Assembly (NCBI RefSeq): GCF_017876535.1
Contig: NZ_JAGIOF010000001.1
Span: 248,001 to 312,000, forward strand
Direction: 5' to 3'
Length of the DNA: 64,000 nucleotides
DNA from: Paeniglutamicibacter kerguelensis
Lineage (GTDB): Bacteria; Actinomycetota; Actinomycetes; Actinomycetales; Micrococcaceae
A program made the translations under genes and the position numbers. Shown one piece after another: positions 26,224-34,893 of this stretch. Under the pieces are notes generated by a model. That model saw nothing but the letters and a program-made list of their open reading frames with translations, made no database searches and had not been told where the DNA came from. Positions within the stretch are counted from its first letter, which is position 1. Each line of letters starts with the position of its first letter.

Positions 26224-26400
26224 AAGATCTCCCGCGCGTCAGCCACTGGACGACGCCTCGACGCGGGAACGGGCATGAGGAATTCCGCATGCGTGCCAGC
26301 CCAGGCTTCATGGCCGGCCATTCCCACCGTCCCGGATTCCGGGTTGAGATGGAACGAAAGATCCCGCGAATCCTGGGATTCCAGGGCTCCCGCAATGATG

Positions 26401-26553
26401 CTAGGCGGCGGACTTTCGCCACATGAAATGGAGTGCAAGGGCACTGCGAATGCTGGCTTCACTGACCCCATAGGTTTCCGAAATTTGTTGCAGTGTCCAC
26501 CCCGCGGTGCGCAGCTCCATCAAGGTGGCGTACGCGGGCATCCCGGTTGTCAT
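26401..26553 (-). CDS. 50-residue helix-turn-helix protein
   Basis: A very short gene: ATG 26553 follows GAAGGGAG and the frame ends with TAG at 26401. The product starts MTTGMPAYATLMELRTAG, then WTLQQISETYGVSEASIR, a clear helix-turn-helix of the Hin/sigma-70 region 4 kind, and ends in MWRKSAA. It has no room for a second domain, so it is either a small DNA-binding protein or a partner or remnant of a larger regulator. The codons and ribosome site support real expression. It lies convergent to the 582-residue protein gene and divergent from the epimerase gene. Confidence 0.65.
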   Translation of the reverse strand: MTTGMPAYATLMELRTAGWTLQQISETYGVSEASIRSALALHFMWRKSAA

Positions 26554-26708
26554 CTTCGGCTCCCTTCAGCTTGCGCCGATATGACAATTACACCCCGACG
26601 CTCCGACGTTTTGGACTCGGGAACCGGAAAAGTATTTGCGACCCGTCCCGGTGCACATGAAGGCGATTCGCCTAGGCTTGGTGATACGTGGATTGAAGGG
26701 TGCGAACA

Positions 26709-28199
26709 ATGGCGATCTTTGAGTACAACACAAGTCTGCCGTTTGACCGTGACGAGGTCTTCGCCTGGTTCGAACGCCCGGGCGCATTGCCCCGGCTCTC
26801 TGCGCCCTTCATGGGCACGATCCGGCAGGAACCCGACCGTGGCCTCAACGTCGGTTCGCGCGCAATCTTGGACGTGGCCGCACCCGGAACGATGGGCATG
26901 GGATTGACTGCAGCCGTTGCGACAGGTGCACGGACACTGGGATTGCCCGGCCGGGTGCGTGCCGAAATCCCCTGGAAGGCCAAGCACATTTCCTTGGACC
27001 GGGGACACCGCTTCACGGACATCATGGAATCCGGCCCGCTGTCCCGGTGGGAACACCAACATTTCTTTTCGGACTTCATGGTGGACGGGAAACCCGGCAC
27101 GCTCATGCGCGACGTCGTCGAATTCGAGCTGCCGGTCGTGGGAAAGCTGCCGTGGCACCAGCCCCGGGTGCTCAGCGAGAAGGCATTTGCACGCGAACTC
27201 ACCCAGGTCTTCCGCTATCGCGAACGTACGTTGCGCGCCGACCTCAAGTTCCATGCCCACTACGCCTCAAAGCCTCTGACGATCGCGGTGAGCGGCGCTT
27301 CGGGAACGATCGGCACCCAGCTTTGCGGCCTGCTCGGCGGCGGGGGACACCGTGTCAAGCGGCTGGTCCGGAACCGGGATGCCGCCAACGGGGTTGATCG
27401 CATCTTTTGGAATCCAGAACTGGGCATTCTGGACCCGGAAGAGCTTGCCGACGTCGACGCAGTGGTCAACCTGGCCGGCCACACCATTGGCGGACGCTTT
27501 ACGGAAGGGACCAAGGACAAGATCATGTCGTCCCGGGTGGACGGAACCAAGCTCCTGGCAAAGACCCTCGCGACGCTTGCCGCAGACGGGAAACAGCGCA
27601 GTCTTGTTTGTGCCTCCGCGATCGGCATCTATGGTGCCTCGCCGCATGGAGGGTCCGCGGCACTGCCGTTAACCGAGGAATCCCACCCGGGAAACGACTT
27701 TCTTGCCAGGGTCTGCCTTGCATGGGAGGAAGCGTGCGCCCCGGCGCTGGAAGCCGGCGTCCGTGTGGTGAACATTCGGACCGGCCTGGTGCAGTCGCCG
27801 TCCGGGGGGGCGTTGCAGCAACTGCTGCCGCTCTATGCGCTGGGGATCGGCGGCCCGCTGGGAGCGGAGGCTTGGCAGTCCTGGGTGGGCATCGACGACA
27901 TGGCCGGAATCTACGCCCACGCCCTTTTCACGCCGGAGATCACGGGCCCGGTCAATGCCGTGGCGCCGAACCCGGTCCAAGCCAAACAGTATGCGCAGAT
28001 ACTGGGCAAGGTCCTGCGCCGGCCGGCAAGGCTTCCGGTTCCGAAGTTCGGCCCCAGGCTCCTGCTGGGTGAGGAAGGTGCATCCGAACTGGCGTTTGCC
28101 GACCAGCGGGTTTCGAGCGAAAAGCTCGTCGCCAGCGGCTATGAATTCAGGCACGCGGACCTTGAATCTGTACTTCGGCACAACCTCGGCCACTCGTAG
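26709..28199 (+). CDS. SRPBCC domain fused to TIGR01777-type SDR epimerase
   Basis: A 496-residue two-domain protein. The first about 190 residues resemble a SRPBCC/cyclase-like ligand pocket (FEYNTSLPFDRDEVFAWFERPGALPRL and onward). The second part is an NAD(P)-binding epimerase of the TIGR01777/YfcH group: VSGASGTIGTQLCGLL, WNPELGILDPEEL, VVNLAGHTIGGRF, and the C-terminal DUF1731-like LGEEGASELAFADQRV. Such fusions are common in actinobacteria; the substrate is unknown. ATG 26709 follows GAAGGG; an in-frame GTG at 26700 is less well placed. Confidence 0.9.
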   Translation: MAIFEYNTSLPFDRDEVFAWFERPGALPRLSAPFMGTIRQEPDRGLNVGSRAILDVAAPGTMGMGLTAAVATGARTLGLPGRVRAEIPWKAKHISLDRGHRFTDIMESGPLSRWEHQHFFSDFMVDGKPGTLMRDVVEFELPVVGKLPWHQPRVLSEKAFARELTQVFRYRERTLRADLKFHAHYASKPLTIAVSGASGTIGTQLCGLLGGGGHRVKRLVRNRDAANGVDRIFWNPELGILDPEELADVDAVVNLAGHTIGGRFTEGTKDKIMSSRVDGTKLLAKTLATLAADGKQRSLVCASAIGIYGASPHGGSAALPLTEESHPGNDFLARVCLAWEEACAPALEAGVRVVNIRTGLVQSPSGGALQQLLPLYALGIGGPLGAEAWQSWVGIDDMAGIYAHALFTPEITGPVNAVAPNPVQAKQYAQILGKVLRRPARLPVPKFGPRLLLGEEGASELAFADQRVSSEKLVASGYEFRHADLESVLRHNLGHS

Positions 28200-28241
28200 T
28201 TTCCGCTGCCGCTGACCGGAAGGAAACCGCGAGCCGGCCGC

Positions 28242-29102
28242 CTAGCGCAATGACCGGGTCGAGCGGAACCCGTCAAGGGCCAGGACGGACAGGGCCAAAA
28301 TGATGGGTGCGTAGGTGAACGCATCCCGGAGGAAGAGCTGCTCACCCATGGCCACCGCCGCAAGCAGGAGCAGTACCGGCTCCACATAGCTCAAAAGGCC
28401 GAAGATCGAGAGGGACAGCAACGACGCGGCACCCAGGTACAGGAACATGGCCACCGCCCCCAAAATGCCGATGGCAAACACCGGAACCAGGGATGAACCC
28501 GGTTCGCGGACACCGGCGAAGATGAAGTACACGGCCAGCGGGGTCAGGAAAAGTATCTCCAGGGTGAACGCGGCGTTGGATTCAAAGCGTGCCCTGCGCC
28601 TGGCCGCAAAGTAGACAGGGTATCCCAGGCAGATCAGGAGGGTTGGCCAGGCCAGCCCGCCCGCAAAGACCAACTGGTGGCCGACGCCCACGGCAGCCAG
28701 CACTACGGCGATCTTTTGCCACCGGGAGAGCTTTTCGGCAAAAAACACGCGTCCGACGACGACCATGACCAGGGGCAGCAGGAAGTAGCCGAGCGAGGTG
28801 GCCAGCGCGAACCCGTTCATTGGTGCGTACATGAACAGCCACAGCTGGACTCCCACCAGGGAACTGGCGATCGCACCGTAGAAAAGCAGTCCGGGGCGCG
28901 CCTTGATGCGCCCGAGCAGGGCCAGCATCTCTGCCCGTCTCCCCGGGACCAGTCCGTACACCGGAACCAGGATTAACAATGTCAGCACTATCCGCCAGCC
29001 GTAGACCTCATTCGGCCCGATGCCGCTCAGGGAACCTGATATGAGGAAAATGGTTGCGAATAGTGCCGAGGCAATGATGGAGGCAAGAACGCCGCGATTC
29101 AC
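28242..29102 (-). CDS. rarD: EamA/RarD-type permease
   Basis: A 286-residue drug/metabolite transporter with ten predicted helices. FLISGSLSGIGPNEVYGWRI, MNGFALATSLGYFLLPL and SYVEPVLLLLAAV are typical of RarD proteins. Family members export or import small metabolites; RarD itself is linked to chloramphenicol sensitivity but has no proven substrate. GTG 29102 follows GGAG at 8 nt; the frame stays open far upstream into the phosphonate permease region in a non-coding way. It is the last gene on this strand before the phosphonate operon, with a 71-bp gap. Confidence 0.85.
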   Translation of the reverse strand: MNRGVLASIIASALFATIFLISGSLSGIGPNEVYGWRIVLTLLILVPVYGLVPGRRAEMLALLGRIKARPGLLFYGAIASSLVGVQLWLFMYAPMNGFALATSLGYFLLPLVMVVVGRVFFAEKLSRWQKIAVVLAAVGVGHQLVFAGGLAWPTLLICLGYPVYFAARRRARFESNAAFTLEILFLTPLAVYFIFAGVREPGSSLVPVFAIGILGAVAMFLYLGAASLLSLSIFGLLSYVEPVLLLLAAVAMGEQLFLRDAFTYAPIILALSVLALDGFRSTRSLR

Positions 29103-29173
29103 CGAAGACGCTCCGTCTCTATGGGTTTGTACTGGGACCTTCAGTCTAATTGACCGTTTGCCGAAGGCCTTGA

Positions 29174-29992
29174 TCAGACCTCCAATTTGCGCCTGATGAA
29201 GGAGGAAAGCTGGTCGACGAGGATGATCAGGACCAGGACCACGAGGATCTGGGTGAGCATCGCATCGAAGCGGAAGGACTTGATGGACTGGTTGATCAGC
29301 AGGCCGATGCCGCCCGCGCCGACGAGCCCAAGCACCAGGGAGGAGCGGACATTCACGTCGAAGCGGTAGAGCAGCAGGCCGACGAACTGGCCGAGCACCA
29401 TGGGCAGCGCGGCGTGGGTGACCTGCTGGAACCGGGAGGCTCCGGCGGTGGAGAGCGCCTGCTGCGGACCGGAATCGGTTTCCTCCATGGACTCGGCCCA
29501 GAGCTTGCCCATCACGCCGGTGTTGTGGCAGATCAAGGCGAGCACGCCGGCGAAGGGGCCGAGGCCGACCGCCGTCACGAAGATGAGGGCGAAGACGATG
29601 TCTGGCACCGCGCGGAAGAAGGACAGGATCGCCCGGGAGAGCTGGTACACCCACGGGTGGGGCGTGGTGGTGCGGGAAGCGAAAACCGCCAGCAGCAATG
29701 CGCTGGGGATGGAGAGGGTGGTGCCGAGCAACCCGATCCACAGCGTTACGGTCGTTGCCTTCAACGCGGGTGCCACCACCTTGTCCCAGTCAAGGTCGGG
29801 CGGGAATGCGTCGGCCAGGAAGGAAGCCATTCCTTCGGCCCCGCTGACTAGTGCCGAGAGCTGGAAGTCTGTGCCGCGCAACGCAAAGACGTGAAACACG
29901 ATGAACACCGCAATGGCAGTGAGTATGGAGGTCATCCGCCAACCGGCATTGGGGACCTTTGGTACTGAGAGGGTTGCTACCGGCGTGCTCAT
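29174..29992 (-). CDS. phnE: Phosphonate ABC transporter permease
   Basis: A 272-residue permease with about six helices. VTLWIGLLGTTLSIPSALLL, FFRAVPDIVFALIFV, and ALPMVLGQFVGLLLYRFDVN with GLVGAGGIGLLI (the EAA loop region) are typical of PhnE. It forms the membrane channel of the PhnCDE uptake system for organophosphonates. Its start overlaps the phnC stop by 4 nt (ATGA). It closes the FAD oxidoreductase-phnD-phnC-phnE operon. Confidence 0.95.
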   Translation of the reverse strand: MSTPVATLSVPKVPNAGWRMTSILTAIAVFIVFHVFALRGTDFQLSALVSGAEGMASFLADAFPPDLDWDKVVAPALKATTVTLWIGLLGTTLSIPSALLLAVFASRTTTPHPWVYQLSRAILSFFRAVPDIVFALIFVTAVGLGPFAGVLALICHNTGVMGKLWAESMEETDSGPQQALSTAGASRFQQVTHAALPMVLGQFVGLLLYRFDVNVRSSLVLGLVGAGGIGLLINQSIKSFRFDAMLTQILVVLVLIILVDQLSSFIRRKLEV

Positions 29993-30798
29993 GCCGCGAC
30001 TCGATTCGGGGTGTAAAGGCGGGACAGCATGGAGGCATCAAGGCCGGAAATCTCGCCGGAGTACTCGATGCGGCCGTTGATCAGTCCAATGACGTGGTCG
30101 GCATGGCGCATGGCCAGGTCCGGTTGGTGCAGCACGGCCGCGACGGCGAGGTTTTCCTCGTGCGCCAGTTCGGCAAGCAGGGCCATGACTTCCTCGGCCG
30201 CACGGGGGTCCAATGCGGATACGGGTTCGTCGGCGAGCAGGACGCTGGCACGCTGGCACAGGGCCCGGGCCACGGCCACGCGCTGTGCCTGGCCGCCGGA
30301 GAGCCGGCCTGCCTTTTCGTGGGCGCGGTCCGCAAGACCCACCCGGGCCAGGGCGGCCATCGCTTCTTCCTTGAGTTCACGGGGGAAGAACATGGGGCTG
30401 ACCGACGCCGGGCCGCTGATCCGTCCAAGGGCCCCGGCACATACGTTTTCCAGGGCGGTGCGCCGGGGCACCAGATGGATCTTCTGGAAGACCATGGCAA
30501 CCGATGCCCGGGCGCGGGTCAGTTCGCCGCCGCGCAGGTTGGACAGCTCGGTGCCGTCCAATTGGATGGAACCGGCTTCGGGGGTTTCCAAGCCCATGAC
30601 GCACTTGAGGGTGGTGGATTTCCCCGACCCGTTGGCGCCCAGGAATGCGACGACGGATCCGCGGTGCAGCGTGAAGTCCACGCCGTCCAGGACCGTGCGG
30701 CCGCCGAATGACTTGGTCAGGTTCGATACCCGCAAGATCGGCTCGTCGGCGGGGGGAGCGGGCAATGCCAGCGGCGTGGGCAGGTTCAGCGTTGTCAT
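29989..30798 (-). CDS. phnC: Phosphonate ABC transporter ATPase
   Basis: A 269-residue ABC ATPase: Walker A GANGSGKST, Q-loop VFQKIHLVPRRTALENV, signature LSGGQAQRVAVARAL, Walker B VLLADEPVSALD, and the switch His in VLHQPDLAMRHADH. The LVPRRTALENV and PDLA stretches are characteristic of PhnC. It powers phosphonate import. The ATG shares bases with the phnD stop (TAATG), and its end overlaps phnE, so the three are tightly coupled. Confidence 0.95.
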   Translation of the reverse strand: MTTLNLPTPLALPAPPADEPILRVSNLTKSFGGRTVLDGVDFTLHRGSVVAFLGANGSGKSTTLKCVMGLETPEAGSIQLDGTELSNLRGGELTRARASVAMVFQKIHLVPRRTALENVCAGALGRISGPASVSPMFFPRELKEEAMAALARVGLADRAHEKAGRLSGGQAQRVAVARALCQRASVLLADEPVSALDPRAAEEVMALLAELAHEENLAVAAVLHQPDLAMRHADHVIGLINGRIEYSGEISGLDASMLSRLYTPNRVAA

Positions 30799-31718
30799 TA
30801 GATGTCGTCCTCGGTCAGGCCCATGGTGGATGCAAGGTCGAAGAGCGGGGAGTACGTTTCCTTGGAGACCTCGACCATGCCGCCGGCGGGGGAGACGTCC
30901 AGGAACTTGCCCACTGCCTCGATGTCGGCCGGTGCCAGGTTGAGCAGGGCGTCCTTCACCGCTGACTTGAAGGCCGGATTGGCGTCTGCGGAAACGGTGA
31001 TCGGGTCGTTCGGGATCGCTTCGCTCTCCCAGACCTGGCGGAAGTTCGCCGGATCGAAGTTTCCGGCTTCCTGGGCGCTGGCCAAGGTCTGCGAGTTGAT
31101 TTGTGCGGCATCCACGGTGCCCTTGGTCAGGGCGATCAGGGCCTCCGGGTGGCCGCCGGCGTAGTTCATGTTCAGCTCGTCCTCGGCAATGCCGGCCTTC
31201 TTCAAGCCGAAGCGGGGAAGCACGTCGCCGCTGGTTGAACCGACCGAGCCAAGGGCCAGGTCCTTGCCGCGCAGGTCGTCGATGCTCTTGATCGGGGAGT
31301 CCTTGGGGACCCAGATGCCTGCGGTGTAGGAGGAAAGCTTGCCGTCGGCGGTGCCGAAGGAAACCAGCGGTTCGGCGTTTGCCTTGGTGGAGGCGAAGAC
31401 GTAGCCCATGGGACCGAATTGGCCGATGTCCAGCTTGCCGTTGCGCATCGAAAGCACCTCGGCGGCGTAGTCCTCAACGACCTGGACCTCGACCTTGCAG
31501 TTCAATTCCTTGCCCAGCGCCGCGGCAAGGACGTTGTAGGCGGGTTCGAGCTTGGAGGGATCCTCGAAGGGCTCGATGCCGAACTTCAGCTCGCCGTTAG
31601 GGCAGAAGCTGCTGGCCTGGGCGTCTGCCTTGGCCGGGGTCTCGGCGGAGGAGCAACCAACCATGGTGAAGGCCGCGAGGGTGGCCAGGGACAGTGCGAG
31701 TGTGCGGGAGAGTCTCAT
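30798..31718 (-). CDS. phnD: Phosphonate-binding lipoprotein
   Basis: A 306-residue substrate-binding protein with a lipoprotein signal (LATLAAFTMVGC). The mature part has the PhnD/SsuA-like pattern: LKFGIEPFEDPSKLEPAYNVLA, DIGQFGPMGYVFAS, VGSTSGDVLPRFGLKKAG and the C-terminal AIPNDPITVSA. It captures a phosphonate outside the membrane and delivers it to PhnE. ATG 31718 lies 14 nt after the oxidoreductase gene, with AAGGA upstream. The neighbouring catabolic genes make 2-aminoethylphosphonate or its N-methyl form a likely ligand, which is inference. Confidence 0.95.
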   Translation of the reverse strand: MRLSRTLALSLATLAAFTMVGCSSAETPAKADAQASSFCPNGELKFGIEPFEDPSKLEPAYNVLAAALGKELNCKVEVQVVEDYAAEVLSMRNGKLDIGQFGPMGYVFASTKANAEPLVSFGTADGKLSSYTAGIWVPKDSPIKSIDDLRGKDLALGSVGSTSGDVLPRFGLKKAGIAEDELNMNYAGGHPEALIALTKGTVDAAQINSQTLASAQEAGNFDPANFRQVWESEAIPNDPITVSADANPAFKSAVKDALLNLAPADIEAVGKFLDVSPAGGMVEVSKETYSPLFDLASTMGLTEDDI

Positions 31719-31732
31719 GGTGGTCTGGGTCC

Positions 31733-32935
31733 TTAGCGTGCAGTGGTGCGTGCGAGTGGGGAGGAAAGAAATGCGTTGAGGTTTGCCTCGGCCAGGCCGA
31801 AGGAGAGGGTCATGCCGATCCCGCTGGTGACGGAGACCAGGGTGATGGAGTCGGAGATGTTGCGTACCAACACCGGTGCCACGTCGGATGAGGCGTAGAC
31901 GCCCTGCCAGCGTTCGGTGGGGTGGATCGCTTCCACGTCCAGCACCTGGGCGGCGGCCTGCAGCAAGAGGTCGGAGGTGGACTCGGTGAGGAACGGTGGC
32001 TGGGTCAGTGCGTATGAATGGGAGTCCCCGAGGAGCAGCGTGCCGTCGGGTCGCTGGGTGAACATCACGTTGGCGCCGATGTCCAACAAGTCGGGGCGGG
32101 CCGCCTTGACCTGTTCGCGCAGTGCGCTCGCCGAGGGCATCTGCGTGAAGGCGTCGTAGCGCAGCATCGAGGTTGCCGTCAGCACCGCCGGAATGATGGA
32201 GGTGCTCTCCGGGGCGGGAGCCGCAGTCATCTGAAGTGCGCAACGCTTGATTTGGTGTTCGGCCGCGATCTCCGGGAACAGGTAGTCGACATCGTGGCCG
32301 ACGCAGATGAAGACCTGATCGGCCTCGTAGGCACCCCTGCTGGTGGCAACGCGGGCCCGGCGTTCGGTTCCCTCGCCAAAGCCCAACGCCGCGGTGTTGA
32401 AATGTACTGCGGCGTTCTCTTGCTTGTTCAGCCACGATGCCAAGGTGCCAACGGTGGTCCGGGGGTCCACGCGCAGGTCGTCCGCCAGGAATGCGCCGCC
32501 GCGGATGCCGTTGGTGTTCTCCCGGCCGAGCTTGGCCCGGACCTCTTCCGCATTCAACACGGTGACCTGGCCGGGCGGCCGGGAATCCGAGAATTCGCGC
32601 AGCAGCTGCAGCTCGGTTTCGGTCGCGGCAACTACCAGGGCGCCGGCTTCGGCAGCCCAGAATCCGGCCTTGTCGGCAAAGCCAAGCCAGTGTCGTCGTC
32701 CTGCTTGGGCGAGGTCGTAGAGTTCGCCGTGCTGCGCGGTGATGCAGGCATGGCCAAAGTTGCGGATCGAGGCGCCGACGGCGCGGTGGTCGCGGTCGAT
32801 GACGGTGACGCTCAGGCCCGCTTGGTGGGCCAGGCCAGCATGGGCGAGACCGATAATGCCTGCCCCGATGATCAGTACGTCGCTGCTCGCCACCGGTTCT
32901 TGGATGGCCGTGGAATTCATATTGGAGATGTTCAC
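31733..32935 (-). CDS. TIGR03364-type FAD-dependent oxidoreductase, phosphonate pathway
   Basis: A 400-residue DAO-type flavoenzyme: the FAD-binding VLIIGAGIIGLAHAGLAHQAG, the second-strand VIDRD, AVGASIRNFGHACIT, and C-terminal VSVTSGIGMTLSFGLAEANL. The RNFGH and SGIGMT blocks fit the TIGR03364 group, which is found with phosphonate genes and is thought to oxidise aminophosphonates (releasing an amine) to phosphonoacetaldehyde. It is first in the phnDCE operon and divergent from a GntR gene. GTG 32935 or ATG 32920 may be the start; neither has a clear ribosome site. Confidence 0.85.
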   Translation of the reverse strand: MNISNMNSTAIQEPVASSDVLIIGAGIIGLAHAGLAHQAGLSVTVIDRDHRAVGASIRNFGHACITAQHGELYDLAQAGRRHWLGFADKAGFWAAEAGALVVAATETELQLLREFSDSRPPGQVTVLNAEEVRAKLGRENTNGIRGGAFLADDLRVDPRTTVGTLASWLNKQENAAVHFNTAALGFGEGTERRARVATSRGAYEADQVFICVGHDVDYLFPEIAAEHQIKRCALQMTAAPAPESTSIIPAVLTATSMLRYDAFTQMPSASALREQVKAARPDLLDIGANVMFTQRPDGTLLLGDSHSYALTQPPFLTESTSDLLLQAAAQVLDVEAIHPTERWQGVYASSDVAPVLVRNISDSITLVSVTSGIGMTLSFGLAEANLNAFLSSPLARTTAR

Positions 32936-32983
32936 GGCATTGATATTTGCTGATCGAACTGGCCCGTTTCAAGCTGAAATGGC

Positions 32984-33092
32984 ACTTGTTCAGACAAGTT
33001 CACCAACGGTTCATTTTGGTCGTCAAGCGGCCACGATCTGTTCACTTGTCGTTTGCCAAATACCCCGAAATCGCGCCATTTTCACTTGTATG
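32984..33092. promoter_or_regulatory. GntR operator cluster in the divergent phosphonate promoter
   Basis: ACTTGT-TCAG-ACAAGT (32984-32999) is a perfect palindrome. The half-site CACTTGT recurs at 33043-33049 and 33083-33089; the last is partly mirrored by CTCAAG. ACTTGT...ACAAGT is the kind of site bound by HutC-type GntR regulators. Three sites over about 100 bp suggest cooperative repression of both directions. Confidence 0.7.
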
Positions 33093-33860
33093 CTCAAGAT
33101 TGTGTTGCCGATAGCAGATGAACCCATGCACCAGCGTCTCAGCGAACTTTTCCGCCAACGGATTTCATCCGGGGCCTGGAAAGAGGGCCAGGGACTTCCC
33201 AGCGAGGCCGAGCTCTGCGGTGCCCACGAGGTCTCTCGCGGAACCATCAGACAGGCCTTGGCCACCTTGCGCAGCGAGGGCCTGATCACCGGGGGGCGAG
33301 GCAAACCGCCGGTGGTGGCACATGCCGTGCCTTCTCAGCCATTTGCCACGTTTATGTCCTTTACCGAGTGGGCGCATTCCATGGGCAGGGTGCCAGGGCA
33401 AAAAACCTTGGAGATCGCCCGCCGCGGGGCCGATGAGTACCTGGCGGGTCAAATGAACCTTGAGCCCGGAGATCCGGTGGTGCAGATACTGCGCTTGAGA
33501 TTGCTTGACGGGGTTCCGACCATGGTGGAGCGCGGCAACTTTGTTCCGGAAGCCGGCAACGCGCTTTTCGATTTCGATACCGATAGCGGATCGATTTTTG
33601 GATACCTGACCTCGCAGGGGATTGATCTTTCCCGGGGCAAGCACTTGATAGATGCGGTGAGTGCCGACGAGGTGGATGCTTCCCTGTTGAACGTACCGCC
33701 GGGTGCCGCATTGTTGCGTGAGCGCCGGCTGACCTTCGGACAGGACGGAAGTGTTTTGGAATGTTCCGACGACAGGTATTTGCCTCATTTGGCGAACTTC
33801 GTCATTGAAAATACGAGGCAAACAAGGGCTGCGTTGGTGCGCATTCCCTTGGTTGCCTAA
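33090..33860 (+). CDS. GntR-family regulator, HutC/PhnF type
   Basis: About 256 residues: a winged helix (SSGAWKEGQGLPSEAELCGAH, VSRGTIRQALATLRSEGLI, GGRGKPPVV) and a C-terminal UTRA effector domain (LDGVPTMVERGNFVP, GIDLSRGKHLIDAVSA, LLRERRLTF). It should sense a phosphonate or its degradation product and control both the divergent oxidoreductase-phnDCE operon and its own operon with the phosphatase-like gene. ATG 33090 lies inside the last operator half-site and would be leaderless; ATG 33126 is an alternative. Confidence 0.85.
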   Translation: MLKIVLPIADEPMHQRLSELFRQRISSGAWKEGQGLPSEAELCGAHEVSRGTIRQALATLRSEGLITGGRGKPPVVAHAVPSQPFATFMSFTEWAHSMGRVPGQKTLEIARRGADEYLAGQMNLEPGDPVVQILRLRLLDGVPTMVERGNFVPEAGNALFDFDTDSGSIFGYLTSQGIDLSRGKHLIDAVSADEVDASLLNVPPGAALLRERRLTFGQDGSVLECSDDRYLPHLANFVIENTRQTRAALVRIPLVA

Positions 33861-33884
33861 AACGATAAAAATAAGGAAAGAAAA

Positions 33885-34574
33885 ATGATTGAACTTGTAG
33901 TTTTGGACATGGCCGGCACCACCGTGGATGAGCACGGGGATGTTTACCGCGCGTTGGAGGAATCTGTCACGGCAACTGGTGCCACGGTAAGCGCGGATGA
34001 CCTGCAGACGTGGATGGGCGCCGACAAGACCGAGGCCATCGCGGCCCTGATGGAGCTGGGCGGGGTTGCCGCAGACCCTGCCGTCGTTGCCCGCCAATTT
34101 GGTGAGTTCCGTGCATTGCTGGCGCAGTTCTATGCTGCGAACCCGCCGGTGGCATTGCCTGGTGTCGAAGATGCCCTGCGCGAGTTGAAAGCACGTGGCA
34201 TTAAGGTGGGGCTGACCACTGGTTTCTCCCGCGATGTGGCCGCGCCAATTCTGGAAACGCTTGGATGGGGCATCGGTGAGGGTGAATTGCTGGATGCCGT
34301 GGTGACCAGCGACGAGGTGGCTGCGGGACGACCTGCACCATACTTGATCCACCATGTCATGGAAGCCACCGGAGTGCACAACGTTCGAAATGTGATTGCC
34401 GGTGGCGACACTGTTGTTGACCTCTATGCGGCCCACAACGCCGGCGTCCGGCCGCTGGGTGTGCTTACCGGTGCATTGAATCGTGAGCAGCTTGAAGCGC
34501 ACCCCCACGAATGGGTGCTTGAGGGCGTCCGGCACCTTCCGAATGTCGTTGCAACAGCACTAGTCAGCAAGTAA
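33885..34574 (+). CDS. Phosphonatase-like HAD hydrolase (TIGR03351-like)
   Basis: A 229-residue HAD hydrolase: motif I VLDMAGTTVDE with Asp8 as nucleophile, motif II GLTTGFSRD, and motif IV GGDTVVDLYAA. Lys48 in MGADKTEAI stands where phosphonoacetaldehyde hydrolase (PhnX) has its Schiff-base lysine, so C-P bond cleavage of phosphonoacetaldehyde to acetaldehyde and phosphate is plausible. The TIGR03351 group is known from phosphonate loci but, to my knowledge, less well characterised than PhnX. ATG 33885 follows AAGGA, 24 nt after the GntR gene. A strong terminator follows. Confidence 0.88.
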   Translation: MIELVVLDMAGTTVDEHGDVYRALEESVTATGATVSADDLQTWMGADKTEAIAALMELGGVAADPAVVARQFGEFRALLAQFYAANPPVALPGVEDALRELKARGIKVGLTTGFSRDVAAPILETLGWGIGEGELLDAVVTSDEVAAGRPAPYLIHHVMEATGVHNVRNVIAGGDTVVDLYAAHNAGVRPLGVLTGALNREQLEAHPHEWVLEGVRHLPNVVATALVSK

Positions 34575-34591
34575 AAAATCTCGACTCGGTA

Positions 34592-34634
34592 ACGGTGCTC
34601 CGGTGGCCAATAGGGCCACCGGAGCACCGTTTTC
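34592..34634 (+). terminator. Rho-independent terminator
   Basis: A 17-bp perfect stem (arms 34592-34608 and 34614-34630, beginning ACGGTGCTCCGG) with a 5-nt loop, followed by TTTC. It ends the GntR-phosphatase operon and separates it from rpf. Confidence 0.9.
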
Positions 34635-34742
34635 TGTGAAAAAACTTTTTTATGGACGCTGACTAGTGCAAACGCAGCATTTGCGATGGGCGGGCTTGAC
34701 TCGGGGCGGGGGGTGTATCGTACGGTCGTTTAGTAACGTTTC

Positions 34743-34748
34743 TATAAC
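34743..34748 (+). promoter_or_regulatory. Candidate -10 box of the rpf gene
   Basis: TATAAC, which would place the mRNA start near 34755, just where the structured leader begins. No good -35 is visible, so the start point is tentative. A TTGACT at 34696 is too far away to belong to it. Confidence 0.35.
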
Positions 34749-34753
34749 AGCAG

Positions 34754-34868
34754 GTTGCGGAACACGATACAACTACTGCCGGATATCCTCCGTTGTCCAA
34801 CGCGGCAGTAGCCACCCAGACGTCGAATGCGACGCCGGACAACGACGCCACAATGGTCGGGGACGACC
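34754..34868 (+). ncRNA. Structured 5' leader of the rpf gene (candidate cis-regulatory RNA)
   Basis: Stem 1: CTACTGCCG (34773-34781) with CGGCAGTAG (34803-34811), 9 bp. In its loop, CGTTGTCC (34791-34798) is complementary over 8 nt to GGACAACG (34837-34844), which would make an H-type pseudoknot. Between them CGTCG-AATG-CGACG (34821-34834) is a small hairpin, and GGTCG-GGGA-CGACC (34855-34868) is a second one with a GNRA-type loop, 17 nt before the ribosome site. It does not show the conserved blocks of the ydaO (c-di-AMP) riboswitch known upstream of some rpf genes. Confidence 0.45.
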
Positions 34869-34893
34869 TATGCGGGGATGGCACTGGAGAACC

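Noticed and set aside
34743..34893. ydaO (c-di-AMP) riboswitch before rpf
   Set aside because: The conserved blocks of ydaO were not found. The leader is kept as an unclassified structured RNA only.
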